A stretch of DNA of 64,000 nt, from NCBI GenBank assembly GCA_963969395.1, contig OZ017803.1:5642001-5706000 (forward strand), in the 5' to 3' direction. The notes below the pieces were generated by a model. That model made no database searches and was not told the DNA's origin. It worked only from the letters and a program-made list of their open reading frames with translations. Positions within the stretch are counted from its first letter, which is position 1, and each line of letters opens with the position of its first letter. This document shows positions 32,331 to 45,169 of the stretch, in pieces. Made by a program: the position numbers and the translations under genes. This stretch comes from Pseudoscleropodium purum (taxonomy: Eukaryota; Streptophyta; Bryopsida; Hypnales; Brachytheciaceae).

Positions 32331-33194
32331 TTTAACCCCTAAAGTTCTATGACTAAATTTTTACCAAAAACACTCAAAAATTGTTAGTTTTTAGTATATA
32401 TACCAATTTTTTTTATAAATTTTGACATATGAAACTATAGGATCTTGTAGTATGATAACTTGAAAAACATGTGGTAAAAATTTCAAAAATTCCACCACGT
32501 GAATTGCAAAATATAAGCATTCAAATTTATTAAAATCATTTTTTGAGCCTTGCAAAAAATAGGGAAGTTGCACTTTATAAGTTCACTTTTCTATGAAAAA
32601 ATGTTCAAAAATGGTGTTGCTTCTTTGGATTCATTTTTCCAAACAAGTTTGCTACATGCTTGAAAATTTTCACATCATTTGGAATTGTACAACATATAGG
32701 GAAAAAATAGTAAATAGAATGAAATAGAGAATGATTCAATATACAAAATTGTTAAAGAATTTAGTTATAGAATTGAAAATTGACAATCCCAATGGTTGCA
32801 ATGTTCTAAATAAAGGACTTCACAGTTTATTTTAGAGTAGCCAATCCATAACTACCTTCAAACAAAAACTCCATATAACTCATCTTATTGATCAAAATAG
32901 AATGATTCAAAACTTCCTATGTACATATAAATTTTGAAAACCAATTTCAAATTTTTGTTCTCAAAAAAGTAATTTTTGAATTACCCAAACTACCCATTTA
33001 TAAAAAAAAGTAACATATAAGGCTATAACTTTTAAGTCATATTTCCAAATGTGATGAAATTTAGTGTACATGAAAGATATTCCTTGTCCACACCTATTAA
33101 AATTTCATCTTGAAATATGAAAATCCTCATTTACACTAGCCTATCCAAAACTGCTATGTTGCCAAAAAAACATGATAGTCCTTTAGGGGTTAAA
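32331..33194 (+). mobile_element. Non-autonomous terminal-repeat element, copy 1 (864 bp, intact ends)
   Basis: It begins TTTAACCCCTAAAG and ends CTTTAGGGGTTAAA, a perfect 14-bp terminal inverted repeat. TA flanks both sides (32329-32330 and 33195-33196), consistent with a TA target duplication. The interior is AT-rich without coding frames. Related copies lie at 37338-38278 (inverted) and 40070-41055 (direct), with diverged ones at 24640-25215, 36240-37107 and 62118-62990. Confidence 0.8.
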
Positions 33195-33196
33195 TA

Positions 33197-34330
33197 ATGG
33201 GCATGAATAGGAGAAATTCTTGTTTTCAAAGTATACCTCAATTGATTGCAAAGTTTGAAAATAATTTTGCATTGCTCCAAACTTTGTAACATTATGTCAT
33301 GAATTATTTCAACTATTTATAATTTCACTATTGGTCAAAAAGACAAACTTTTCTTTTGAATGGATTTTGAGATATAGCTTTTTGAAGTAATTTTTTTTAG
33401 GGAAAAAATAGAGAGAAGAAAATTGGTTTTCTTTAGAGAATTAATTTTGGTTGAAAATATTGCAAAATACAACCACCAAAATTCTTTGACAATTAGATAT
33501 TGTACTAATTTGATAGTAGGTGAATATGATTCTACAATTCAATATTCCAAAAAATGATTCTACAAAAGGGTGCAAGCAAGGTAAAGTACTTGGAAAAAAT
33601 AGTCCGTCTCATGCTTCCAAAGTCACTTTTGCATTATAATAGGATCTTACTTTATGTTTTTAAATTTATTTTTTCTAAACTTGTTCTTTTGAGCTCTAGT
33701 TACTATTGGAAACAATTGCATTAAAGATTATGTCATTTTTAAGGTACCTAGTAGATACATGGACGAATGTCTTGATAAACCAGTGACAAAGATGTTTTTA
33801 GAAAATGTTAGCATTACAAAGGCTCTAGGCTACAAATGGCTACAACTTTTTACAATGTTCTTACTCAAAAATTTAACAACTTGATTATAAAGACATTCAT
33901 GTAGTTGGTTTAAGAAATTTTAATTTTAAATAGGAGTAGGGGACTTTTGAAGTGTAGTATATGGACTTGTCCTAATTGAACAAAACATTATATATGGACT
34001 TTTTTGAGAATATGTAAATGTTTTAAAGTGACTTTGTTTTGAGTGCTCTAAAGGTTTTGCTTGAATGAAATGTTTTTTATTTATAAAAGCTTCTCTTAGT
34101 AAATAATTAGTGACTTTTTAGTAGTTAAAATGAAAGTCAACCTTTGGAGACAAATTTTTTTATAAGTAATCATCATTATCATCATTATTATTTTTTTCTA
34201 TTGTATTCTATTTTAGAAGATTAAGGTAGGCCACCCTTCACTTTGAAATTTTATTTATTTATTTTTAATTTATTAATCATAAAAAAATAGCCTTCAATTT
34301 TAGTGACTTATAATGAAGCCATGAGTGCCA
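33197..34330. other. AT-rich gene-free stretch
   Basis: No coding or structural signal beyond low-complexity A/T tracts. Confidence 0.6.
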
Positions 34331-34338
34331 CTTTTGAG

Positions 34339-34525
34339 CAGGGTTGACAGGACGGTCGGACGTTCGGGACGTCCGGACGCGGACGCTGACATTCATGGAC
34401 GCCGTCCGCCCCGTCCGTCCGCCTTCCAACGGCGGGAGGGACGTTGCGTTCGCTGGCGTCCGTGCGGACGGACGTCCGGGTTATGGACGCCTTTTTCGGG
34501 CGGACGTAGAGATTCGTCAACCCTG
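34339..34525. mobile_element. hAT-type MITE, very GC- and CpG-rich
   Basis: It starts CAGGGTTGAC and ends GTCAACCCTG, a perfect 10-bp terminal inverted repeat. It is bounded by identical 8-bp sequences CTTTTGAG at 34331-34338 and 34526-34533. An 8-bp target duplication with CAGGG termini is diagnostic of hAT elements. The 187-bp body is made of CGGACG, CGTCCG and GGACGTCC words that can fold extensively. Overlapping frames on both strands are Arg/Asp-rich artefacts of these words. The crisp ends and undecayed CpG in AT-rich surroundings suggest a recent insertion. Confidence 0.93.
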
Positions 34526-34533
34526 CTTTTGAG

Positions 34534-36239
34534 CCACTCATTCATGCATCTATCCTACTTTTATAGAGTACTTGACACCACTTTAGAAGTATCAAAAATT
34601 GATAAAATAGCTCAAATATTGAACCTACATATAAGATATTAAAAAAAATTAATGGTTTTCTAAAGATAAATGTACTAAATGTTATGTGGTTATAATTTTT
34701 TAAAAGATGTGTTTCTCTACATGAGATGGGAAGATAACTTTGGAGATGAAATGAGAATGTTCATGACATTGTGAACAAAGTTTAAAACTTTTCAATAATT
34801 TACAAGGGCATTCTACATCAAGAAGCATCTAATATTGGCCAAATTTGTAGTATATGTATGAAAAATTAAAATTACAGCTATACAAGACCATTTAATACTT
34901 CCTAGAATTCAAGGCAAAGAAATAACACAAAGACATCACAAGAATTGAGTGCCTCTTGATTTCTTGAAAGTGCATTAAAAAGTTCATAAAACTAAACACT
35001 ATACTGTGCTTGAAGTCAAAAAGTCATACATTGATTTCAAAAACGGCATTAAAGACAATTTTGGAGCACCCCTTACATTAAAAAAATGACTCATCAAAAG
35101 ACCCAATTATACAACGTAGACTTTTTCTATTAGTAAAGGTACAAAATTAATGTCACCTACCAAATTAATATCATTGCTACTTTGGGTGGAAATTAATTTA
35201 ATATAGTAGTCTTTCAACTTCCACTAATTTATTTATGACACAAAAATTGTGAAATTTAATAAATTAATACTACAAGTATTAATAGTGTAGTTCTAGGGTC
35301 TTATCAAGCAATAGATAGTCCAAAAATGTAGTCACAACTTTGACACTATTACTATAACTATGAACATCATTGCAAATTTTGGATGTTATAAAATATTTAT
35401 TTTGAATTTTGAATTTTATATTTAGGTGTTAATTTCTATTTTTTATCCAAAATCTGGTAATATTTAAAATTGATAAACTTGTGATATGGAGTCTTTACAC
35501 TTGTCATATTAATATAAAATATACAATTGCAGCAAGAAAATCATATCATTTGTTAAAATAATCCAAATTTTTAGGAAAACATCTTATAATAGTTGAAATT
35601 AGTCATTTAGAAAAAGATTGATACAATATCAATATTGCTTCAATGCACTCAAAAATTCAAAATATCCAAATAAGAAAACTTAGAAAAGGTTGTGAAAGAA
35701 TTTTTTAGCCAATTTTTTTTTAGTAGACAAATATGTGAAACTAAATTCATTAGATATTTGATTTTGATTTTTGGACAAATAAATTTTTCTATATTAGTCT
35801 TTTTCACTTGATTGATTATTTTTCTTTGTAAGCTATTATTTTGATGATTTGAACTTTTGGATGCAATTTTAAGTGAAAGTCTTTTGGTGAAATCCTAAAT
35901 AAAAAATTGACAATGGGCCATTTTAACCCATCAAAGTCTTGTCATTGTTTAGTCAAAGTATTATTAAACGAGGGGTTTCAAAATTCTATATCTTCAAAAT
36001 AACTTTTCTAGCAAACTAAATTTTCAATCATCTCCTTGTGTATAGATAACTTTAAATATCAAGCTCTTGAATTTTGTAATTATATAATGTGAAACATTTT
36101 TGAAATTGGTTTTAAAATCAAAATTTTGTCATTATAGACAAATTGCACAAAGTGATTATGAGAGCACAAACAACTTGTGTTTGAGATTTAGTGGACCATA
36201 GCTTTCAATCACCCTACAAATCTTTTTTCAAAATGATCA
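34534..36239. other. AT-rich gene-free stretch
   Basis: No coding or splice-linked signal. Only short A/T-rich direct repeats. Confidence 0.6.
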
Positions 36240-37107
36240 TTTTTCCTCTAAAGGTTCCACTTCCTTCTTTAAAGGACAAATGAAAGTTTGGGCACACTTC
36301 TATAATTTCAAATTTTGGCATATTGTTTTAGAACTTTATTTGATATAGAAAACATATTAGCTTTCTAAGAATATAAACAATTATATTTCATATTGTGCCC
36401 AAGAGCACAAATACAAAATTATTTGCCACAAATATACTTTAGTCCATATGGAACGATTAGATTCATTTTATTTGGATTTGTGATGAAAAAGTTATGGACG
36501 ATCTTATTTTTGACAAACAATCAAAGTATCTTTACATTCAATTAGACAATTAAAAAGTAACAGATAGAATTCAAATTTTTTATATTAAAAAATAAAAATC
36601 CTATAGGAATATTTTATAGAACATTCTCACCATTATGATTAACAAGTGTCAATTCCGTCTTTAGACCTATTTTGATTTAGTATTTCCCTCTATCTTTTAT
36701 CTATTTCTACTTCATTTAAAAAAAAATGTAAAGTCAATTTAAAAAATAATTTAATTTATTTTTTCTATTCTTACCATGCATCAACTCAATCTTTCAACAA
36801 AAATGTTTTAAACTCAATTCCTATTGAGAACAAATTTTAAGTTAAAAGGATTCAAAGTCTTAAAATCTAATATTAAAAGGTACAAAAAGAAACATTATCT
36901 TCACATTAAATACAAATATATATAGAGATCTACACAATCAAAGTTTTTGAGACTACCTCCGCACATTCTTATACTAGACTGGTACAAGATCCCATGGTTA
37001 GATTTGCAACAAAAACAATGTTTCCTAATATTTTCTCTTTCTAGTAAAAATGGCAATTTGAGTGATTTTTGAAGAAAAAAGGGTCTTAGAACTTTAGGGA
37101 TTCAAAC
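36240..37107 (-). mobile_element. Diverged inverted copy of the TTTAACCCC element
   Basis: The right end (36965-37107) matches the corresponding end of 37338-38278: ACAAGATCCCA..GTTA and ACTTTAGGGATT. An inner block (ATTTTATTTGGATTTGTGATG followed by GTTATGGA) matches ATTTTGATTTATGAGATG..GTTATGAAGA. The left end near CCTCTAAAGG is only weakly supported. Confidence 0.5.
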
Positions 37108-37337
37108 AAAAATAACATATGTGCACATTAAGTACAACAAATGTTGTTCATATTCCAAAGTCATTGGACTATATGTAGCTTCAAAATACCATATGATCAT
37201 CTTCTAGATCCTAAATCCAAACTATAGTCTTACTGGTGCAAAATAGTATATTTGTTTATTAGGGAGTTTTTAACTATTTTATAAAACTACTAGTCATACA
37301 AATAGTGTCTACCTTGGGAGGTGTATTGATGAGACAA

Positions 37338-38278
37338 GTTTACCCCCTAAAGGACCAAATTGCAGTTTTTGACAACATAGTGGTTTTGGGCAGCTCACTA
37401 CAAATGGAATTTTTCTTTTTTTTCTTCTTTAAAAATTTCACACAATATGTGACCAAAGAATAGCTTAAAAGTGCAAAAGTTTTCATAACTTTTGACTATA
37501 TGGTTCAAAAGTTATTGCATGATATGTAATTTTCAATGCTCAACGGGCAACACAAAAATTTCTTAAAAAATCACTTTTTTCTAAATGAAAATTTGAAATG
37601 GATTTTCTAGATTTATGTATCTGAAGAAAGCTTTGAATCATGGCATTTTGATTTATGAGATGAAAGTTATGAAGAGTTTTAGTTTGTTGGTAGTTATGGA
37701 ATCTCTACTCTATATAAAACTTTGAAGTGACCTTTATTTAACTCAATTTTCAATATTTTGAAAAAATAAAAGCATTAAGTGCATATTGTTTATTACAACA
37801 TTACAACCATTAGGATTGACATTTTCCAATTTCATAAGTTCTAAATTCTTACCAATTTATTATTTTAAATTGTACTCTACTTCTCTCTACTTACTATTTT
37901 TTTCTTATATGTTGTACAATCCCAAATGATCTAAAATTTTTCAAAAATGTATTCAACTTGCCTTGAAGAATGAATCCAAAGAGTAACCACCATTTTGGAC
38001 ATTTTTTTTTATACAAATGTGACCTTGTGAAGTACGGCTACCCGATTTTTTGCAAAGCCAAAAAAAGGATTTTTGTCAATTCAAATGCTAATATCTTGCA
38101 ATCTACAGGGTGGAAATTTCTAAATGTTTTCCCAAATCTTCTCAAACTAGCATACTACAAGATCCCACAGTTACATGTGTTCAAAAATGTTTTTCTTCTA
38201 AAATTTGATACTTGTATTAGAAATGAGAGCTTTGGAGTGTTTTGGTGAAAATATAGTCTTTGACCTTTAGGGATTAAA
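37338..38278 (-). mobile_element. Terminal-repeat element, inverted full-length copy
   Basis: It begins TTTACCCCCTAAAGGAC and ends CTTTAGGGATTAAA. Read in reverse it follows copies 32331-33194 and 40070-41055 in order: the CTAGCATACTACAAGATCCCA region, the CACCATTTTGGAC region, TTGTACAATCCCAAATGAT, CAACATTACAACCATTAGGATTG, and CATAACTTTTGACT. Non-coding; a 92-codon + frame at 37970-38248 lies inside it and is not a gene. Confidence 0.8.
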
Positions 38279-39157
38279 GTATATTACTTTACTAAAAGTT
38301 AGGATTTTCTACTTTGAATTCTGCATTGTTGCATTCTTTTGCTATCACCACGGCACATATTATCACATGCCCACATTACCACTACCAAATTTCTTGTAAT
38401 CAAATGTGTACACTTTGATTGCCATGGCATGGGATGAGATAAGGTAGGAGGCTCTAATGTTGGAGGTCATTTAGAACCGTCCATGTAGATTCACATGTAA
38501 TGGATTTGAGGTGATCTTTAAATGGTCCTTCTACAATCATTGAATGAATCAATAAATTTTTTTTTACAAGAGCCAATCATTCTCTTTGCTTTTCCCATTT
38601 CTCTTCAGATATTGCAAGTAAATGGTTTATGTAAGACCTAGGGTCAGAAATAGGGACCTATGACTCATTTTGTTTGAAAATTCATAAGTAATTCAAAAAT
38701 GACTCAAAAAATATGAAACGACTTGGGTTACAATCAGAATCTAATTCTCTTTGTCTGAAAAATGAGCTGAAAATAATCCCATGCAAGAAACCACATGAAA
38801 AAGGCGGACCAGCCCTTAGGTGAACACTTTAAGAGCCTCCTACCTTAATCACAAGTTTTGTGAAAATACATTCACTCACTTCTCCAAATAAATGTAAACG
38901 AATGCAATGCAGTCAATCCACTTGTGCACACTCAGTTAAAACCATTCCCAAGTCACTCTTGGGAAGGGTGTCTGAAGTCCGAACTTGCAGTTAGTTTTAA
39001 TCTTAAACAAGAATCCCAACTGTGGATGTGTGCACAATATCAGTGTTTCCATGATTTCAGGAAGACCCCATTCTATCATAGAAGCAAACTCATTGAGAGC
39101 ACTTCAATCATTTCCCCTGAAATACTTTGTTCCAAATGGGAATTGTCCATGGGTTTC
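38279..39157. other. Gene-free spacer with a partial family A repeat
   Basis: At 38700-38790 the core ATATGAAACGACTTGGGTTA marks a partial copy of the repeat at 195-465. A 78-codon + frame at 38924-39160 has near-normal composition but no recognisable family. Confidence 0.45.
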
Positions 39158-39187
39158 TAAATAAATAAATAAATAAATAAATAAATA
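39158..39187. repeat. (TAAA)n microsatellite
   Basis: About 7.5 uninterrupted TAAA units. Confidence 0.95.
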
Positions 39188-39509
39188 CTTTGTTCCCAAT
39201 TCCCACTGGGACATCAAAAGAGTAGTCTGGCTAGTGATTTAAATCACCATAAGAATAAACAAGTCATTAATCAAATTAATATGCCACTGTGATTAACTTG
39301 ATTTTGCTAGGTTTAGACTAATTAGCTTGATTAAAAATTCAATGGACAACTTGAGGAAAAAAAATTAAACTTGAACATATGACCCTGCCTAGGCTACTTG
39401 CAATTGGATCTTGTATTTTATTCTTTATGTAGTAAAGGGGTCCTTTTATTTGTATCAAAAAATAAATTAAAAAAAACTCACATCCAATAAGGTAGTAACC
39501 TCCAAAACC

Positions 39510-40069
39510 TACACTTTTTGCTTTTGTACCTAGTTGTTATTGTTATTATTATTATTACTACACTAGTCAAATTTTCATAATTTTATTATTGGCACTTGAA
39601 ATGAGGTTCCAAAGCACCAAATTAAGAATTTGACATTTGGATATTGCATGCAAAAGGTATGAAGGCACAAATTTTGGTTCTAAAACAATTTCTTCTATAT
39701 AGGTACTTAATTGATTTTGGAGATGTTATAAAGTGAAAATGGTAGTTTAGTGGTGCATTTGGAAGGGAGGCTCTTTATGTTTAATTGAAAAAGAGAGCAC
39801 CAACATAAAATGCCTAGCTAGAAACAAAATATTCCAAATAACTCTTGAAGCCTTAAATAAAGTGAGCACCTCCAAATGTGGCATTGACACAAATCCACTG
39901 TCATCACTTTGGTTACATTTCCAAAATCAATATATATATATTTATTTATTTATGTAGCAGAAACAATTTTAAGAACCTCTACTACAAAAAACTTTGATCC
40001 TTCTTAACTTTTGCATACGATATCCCAATGGTGCATTCTTTGGTGCATTGGAACCTCCTTTAACTTTCC
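39510..40069. mobile_element. Foldback element with a solo related arm at 42945-43165
   Basis: The arm at 39590-39720 (GAGGTTCCAAAGCACCAAA..CAATTTCTTCT) is mirrored by 39957-40069 (GTGCATTGGAACCTCCTT on +). The left arm and the sequence before it, from TTTGTACCTAGTTRTTATT, recur in direct orientation at 42945-43165. The right end abuts the next terminal-repeat element. Confidence 0.65.
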
Positions 40070-41055
40070 ATTAACCCCTTAAATTCTTTGACTATGTTTC
40101 AACCAAAAATGTCCCAAAATTGCCATTTATAGGACAAGTACCAATTGTTTTTAACCTTTTATTTGACACATGTAACCGTAGGATCTTATCGTAGACTGGT
40201 TTCAAAAGACGTGAAAATAATTTCAAAGAATTCCACCATGTGGATTGGAAAATATTAGCATTTTAATCACAAAAAAAAAATGTGGGCCTTGCGAAAAATA
40301 AGGCAAATGCACTTCACAAGCTCACTTTTCTATTAAAAAAAAATGTCTAAAATGGTGGTGCTTGTTTGGATTCTTTTCTTTAGACAAATTGTTCACATGC
40401 TTGAAAAATTTCAAATCATTTGGAATTGTACAACATATAGGGAAAAAATGATAATAAGTAGTAATCAATAGAGGATAGTAGAGAATGATTCAAAATACCA
40501 AATTGTTAAGAATTTAATCATGGAAATGAAAAATTTTAATCCCAATGGTTGCAATGTTGTAATAAACAATATAAATCCTATAATTTTTTTTCCCCAAAAA
40601 CATTGAAAATTGAATAAGATAAAGGACTCAAGGACTCCAAAGTTTTTTTAGAGTAGAAAATCCATAATTGCCCGCAAACAAAAAGTCCTCATAACTTTTG
40701 ACTAATTGATCGAAATGGAATGGTTCAAAGCTATCCACATCTCTGTAACTTTAGAAAAACAATTTCAAATCTCTGTTTATGAAAAAGTAATTTTTAAAAA
40801 TCTGCTTGGATTGCCTTTTTACCAAAAAAGTTACATTTCAAGCCATAACTTTTGACTATTGTATTCAAATGTCATAAAAATTTTGCTCGCACAATAAATA
40901 AACATGTTACCCAAAGTTCGAGCCAAATTTTACTCGCACAATAAATAAACTTGTTCTATCAAAGTTTGGACCAAATATATGCTAATTGGCAATCATAGCA
41001 TTGTGCCTGAAATCACTATGTTGCCTAAATTGGTAGGTTGGTCCTTTAGGGGTTA
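40070..41055 (+). mobile_element. Terminal-repeat element, copy 2 (986 bp)
   Basis: It runs from ATTAACCCCTTAAA to CTTTAGGGGTTA and is colinear with 32331-33194 throughout: GGATCTTATCGTAG, ATTCCACCATGTG, GGAATTGTACAACATATAGGGAAAAAAT, CCCAATGGTTGCAATGTT, GAATGGTTCAAAGC. It is about 120 bp longer through small insertions. Non-coding. Confidence 0.85.
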
Positions 41056-41944
41056 CGAAAATCAATGAAAATTTGACCAATCTAATAATAATAACTAGGC
41101 ACAATAGCAAAGAATGGCGGTTCTAACACCTCTCTATCAACCTTCCCCCTATGTTGCACATTCTGTTTGATGTGGATTGATTGTTTTTCATTTTGTTTTT
41201 TTTAATGGTCACCATGGTTTTCCAAAAAAAAAAGAGTGGCATTTTTGGGGGTGTAAACCTTATTACTGTAGTAACCAGCATTCCAATTAATCAAAGTTGC
41301 GCTATGCAACCCAATCCTCTATATTTAGGCATTCGATACGTGAAACGAGGTCCAAACCCCTACGCATGACTCTGCATATAGCAACCCAAGAGCACCCAAA
41401 CACTAATAAACTGATCAACTTACTGTATGTGTCATGCACCGCAAAGTCATGGTCAATTATCCCGTAACCGAATATCAATGCAGGTTTCGTCCCCTAATAA
41501 TAATTTAATTTGATGGCAAGCGACACCTGTCATGGCCTGACTCGTTGAAAATCCTCAGACGGACCCACAACAAAATCATAACGTTGAATGTGTGGCATCT
41601 CGTATGTGACGGACAGGAAAGAATTTTTCTGCATAACTTATCTTAACTTAGGTTTAGTCCCCCCAAAAAACCAGTGACCCAAATTTTCAGTGCTGGCCAC
41701 ATCTGTCAAAAACTTCAATCACACAACTTACACCCTTCCAAGCAAGAAAAACAAGAGGCAGCATGAATAATTTTCTGACAGGGTATAGGATGTGCCTATT
41801 GCACCATTGAACTAAGTTACTTTACTCTTTGCAGGATGGCAATGTCTTTTGTGAATTGAAGTCTATGCACACCTAGTCTATCAACACCCAATCAATGGGG
41901 ATTTTGAAAAAAAGAAAAAAAAGAAAAAAAAAACATTAGTAAGA
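41056..41944. other. Moderate-GC gene-free spacer
   Basis: Composition at 41250-41780 is less AT-biased than the surroundings but no open frame above 62 codons or splice pattern stands out. CTTATCTTAACTTAGG at 41637 resembles the inverse of the motif in the 125-bp tandem units at 23.4 kb. Confidence 0.4.
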
Positions 41945-42240
41945 GCTTCCAAGCATCACAAAGGTGACTAAGGTTGGAGGTCCATAAATTGACCATTTCA
42001 GAGATAAACCTGAATTTTAGGGAGGTGAAACTTCTTGAAATGTTTTTCAGTAAATTTTTCTTTAAAAGACAAGTGGAATTGGCATCTAATTCAAGTCGTT
42101 TCATATTTGTTGGAGCTTTGGGGAATTAGTTATGAAATTTTGAAGTTAAAATGGCATTGGTGGCTCTAAAATCACCCGTCTCCTGAGATATACACTATTT
42201 ATACATTGCTGAAGGCAACAAAAAAGCAACATGTACAAAC
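41945..42240 (-). repeat. Dispersed repeat, inverted copy (family A)
   Basis: Reverse complement of 195-465 with several small indels, including the CCAAAGCTCCAA..GAAACGACTTG core. See the first copy. Confidence 0.75.
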
Positions 42241-42944
42241 AATATACGTTTAAGGAAGTAGGCGATTGTAGAGCCTAATGTGTACTTTTAGAGCCTTGTA
42301 CATTTTACACCTAAAATTGGACAAATAAGCAATTCAGTATAGTTCCCATTATAGTTTCTATTATTACATTGAAAAACTTTTTGAGGGTATTTTTTGGTAG
42401 TTAAAAAGAGATCCTAGATTATTTTTAAATATATATTTTTTGAACACTATATGAATAAACTATGAATTTTCAAAGTGTTGAAAATAGAGTTTAGGATAAC
42501 CAAATGTAGATTTTTATGAATAGTGGAAGTACATTTTAGGCAAGAATTTAGATTGAGTGGTTTTAGAAAGCAGTCAAAATGAAATGTAGTTACCTTAATG
42601 ACATATTTGAATAATTATAGTAGAACCTTTCTAAAAATAATAGGTTAGGAATTGGTTGACAATATTACATTAAGGAGGGCCATTTTCATTAATGATGTTT
42701 GTATGTAGCCCAAGTTAAGACCGGCAATCAATATCACCTTAGAGATGTTTATTACTTTAGATAGTATTGCTCTAAAGAGGTTCCTCAAAACCAATGCACT
42801 AAATAAGGAATATCCCTTGATTTCAAGGTTTTGTGAATGACATGAAGCTACACAGGGGCCCATCAAACAAAAGGATTAGTTCTAAAATGGGCAAAAAAGA
42901 AACAAGAACCTTGATTTTTTTAATCTACAAAATAAGGTGGATCC

Positions 42945-43165
42945 GCATTTTTTGCCTTTGTACCTAGTTATTATTATTAGAGTGGTCAAATTTTCATATT
43001 ATCTTGTTGGCAAGTAAAAGGAGGTTCCAATGTACCAAAGAATGTAATATTGGGATAAGTTACAAAGGATCAAAGTATCTTTTTGGTAGAGGTTCTCAAA
43101 TCATTTCTTCTACATAAGTACATACTAATTTTAGAAATATATACAAAGTGATGATGGTGGTTTTA
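42945..43165 (+). repeat. Solo copy of the 39.5-kb foldback arm
   Basis: Direct copy of 39510-39755: TTTGTACCTAGTTATTATTA, GTCAAATTTTCATA, GGAGGTTCCAATGTACCAAA, GGTTCTCAAATCATTTCTTCT. No mirrored partner is next to it. Confidence 0.7.
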
Positions 43166-45169
43166 GGGTAGAGTATGATTTTGGGTGCCCATTTCACTCA
43201 TACCATTAAAAGATTTATGGTCTAAGTTGCCAAATGTTTATGAAGGAAACATCCTTCAAAAAAATGCAGTAAACAATTTAGACCAAGACCCTACAAAACC
43301 ATAAGTAACTATATAAGGTAGTGTGAAAATTTTAGAAGTGATAGCATTTTAGCCAACACTATTCTCACTCCTCATTTACTATGACAAAATATCTAAAACA
43401 AAATCAACTTGAAGATTTTGATTTCAATATTTCTACAAAATGTTTTTGATTTATCTATTATATATGATACAAGCTTTTTCTTTGCAAAGTTGCTTAAAAA
43501 GATGCACTTATCTTGATACACTCCCCAAACCAATGATGCATTGAACTATTCTAAAATGTTTTAACATTTCTATATTTTTCACAATGAATTTCAAGGGGGT
43601 CCTTCATTCAATCATAATTGCAACTTGCATCGAAATCAAGTGCAATGCTTAAATATCATGATTAGATGGGAAATAGATTTGCCTAACCAAAAATTTGCAA
43701 TTTTGCAATTGTAGCTCAATCAAAAAAATATATATTGCTTTGATGATTTTATGAATGGTTAGTAATTGCAACTTCTTGTGAAGGCATATGCAATGCCCAT
43801 AATGACAATCAATTGTATTTCACAATCAAAACATAGAAGTCTTAAATGACCTATAGCAAAAGATCTTACCATAAAATGAATACTTTACTTTGAAACTTCA
43901 TTCAAAATAGTATGATTTACAAAACATAATCAAGAAGAACCATACAATGCATCTACAATGCTTCTATAAAAAATTTGTTTTCCACATATTGAAAACACCA
44001 AGATGAATCAATTTCAGTCTTTGAGACAATAACCTTTTGACTTCACTAAATTCCAAAGTATTGAGTTGGAAATGCCAATTTAACATTGTTCAAAGATTCA
44101 AATAGCATTCAGTGTGGTGATTATAAGTAATTAGCTACAACATCAAATCCCTTTACCCCATCATAGGAAATATTTCTATATGATTCATATCAATTGGAAT
44201 ATATTCATAAGCAACTACTTTTGGTTGGTCATTTAGGCACTTAATCCCTTGAAGACTAGGGAATAGTCCAAATTTTCCAAAATTGTAAAGAATTTATAAA
44301 ATGCAACTTATAATAATAATAATAATTTAATGATGACTCTTAAACAATAGTTGTAAAATATAATCTAAAAATCATATCCATATGGTAAGATCAACTAGCA
44401 CTCAAACCAATATTTTCAATAAAATTTGAAGCCAAAATTTGAAAATTCCTTCTAAAATTAATTGTTTGTTAAATATTTGTGATTTTTGCAATATTTTTTT
44501 TTCTCTCAAGTCAAAAATGCTAAATTCTAATCATAGTGATTTTTTTAAAGATTTTTACTTTTTACTTTTATGTAATTTGTTTTTGAAGGGTCATTTTTTG
44601 AATTGATAAAGTTATTTTTTGAGGCCAAATCTACCAATATCATTTGATTTATAGAATAATTCCAAAGCAAAGTCTTCAAAATTTATATCTAGAAATGTTG
44701 AAATAACACAAGGATCTTAAAAACAATTAAAAAAAAAGAAATGCATTTTTGTATGCTTGGAATGTGTTTGTGGTCATTTGTTGTTCAAAATTTGAACACT
44801 TGATCTTTTAATCCCTCAAGGCCTAGAGCCTTTTGAGGTTGAAAAACATTATTGCTTTTGAAGTGTTATAGCCCAAAATGTCATTAAGGTATAGAAATCT
44901 CAACAATACAATCTTGTAGTGTACGTGTTGTAGATGACATGAATCAAATTTGGATCATTTGGTCACATAGATTGCAACACATTTGGAGGTGAAATTTGAT
45001 TTCTAAACCTACTCAAATGAAAAAAAAATTGACTATCAAGTGCTTCAAAAGCACCATACAAACACATTCATGAAATAAAGTATCATTCAATTGACTCATT
45101 GCATTTGCAAAATGGCTTTGAAATGTCAAAAAATAGCAAGAAAAGTTGCAAAACACATTTAAGGCTTAA
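43166..45169. other. AT-rich gene-free stretch
   Basis: No coding signal. Around 43290-43370 a block resembles the interior of the TTTAACCCC element family (ATATAAGG..GTGAAAATTTT..TAGCATTTTAG), too diverged to delimit. Confidence 0.5.

Noticed and set aside
34308..34642. Arg/Asp-rich open frames of 62-105 codons on both strands
   Set aside because: They are produced by the CGGACG words of the hAT MITE and its flanks.
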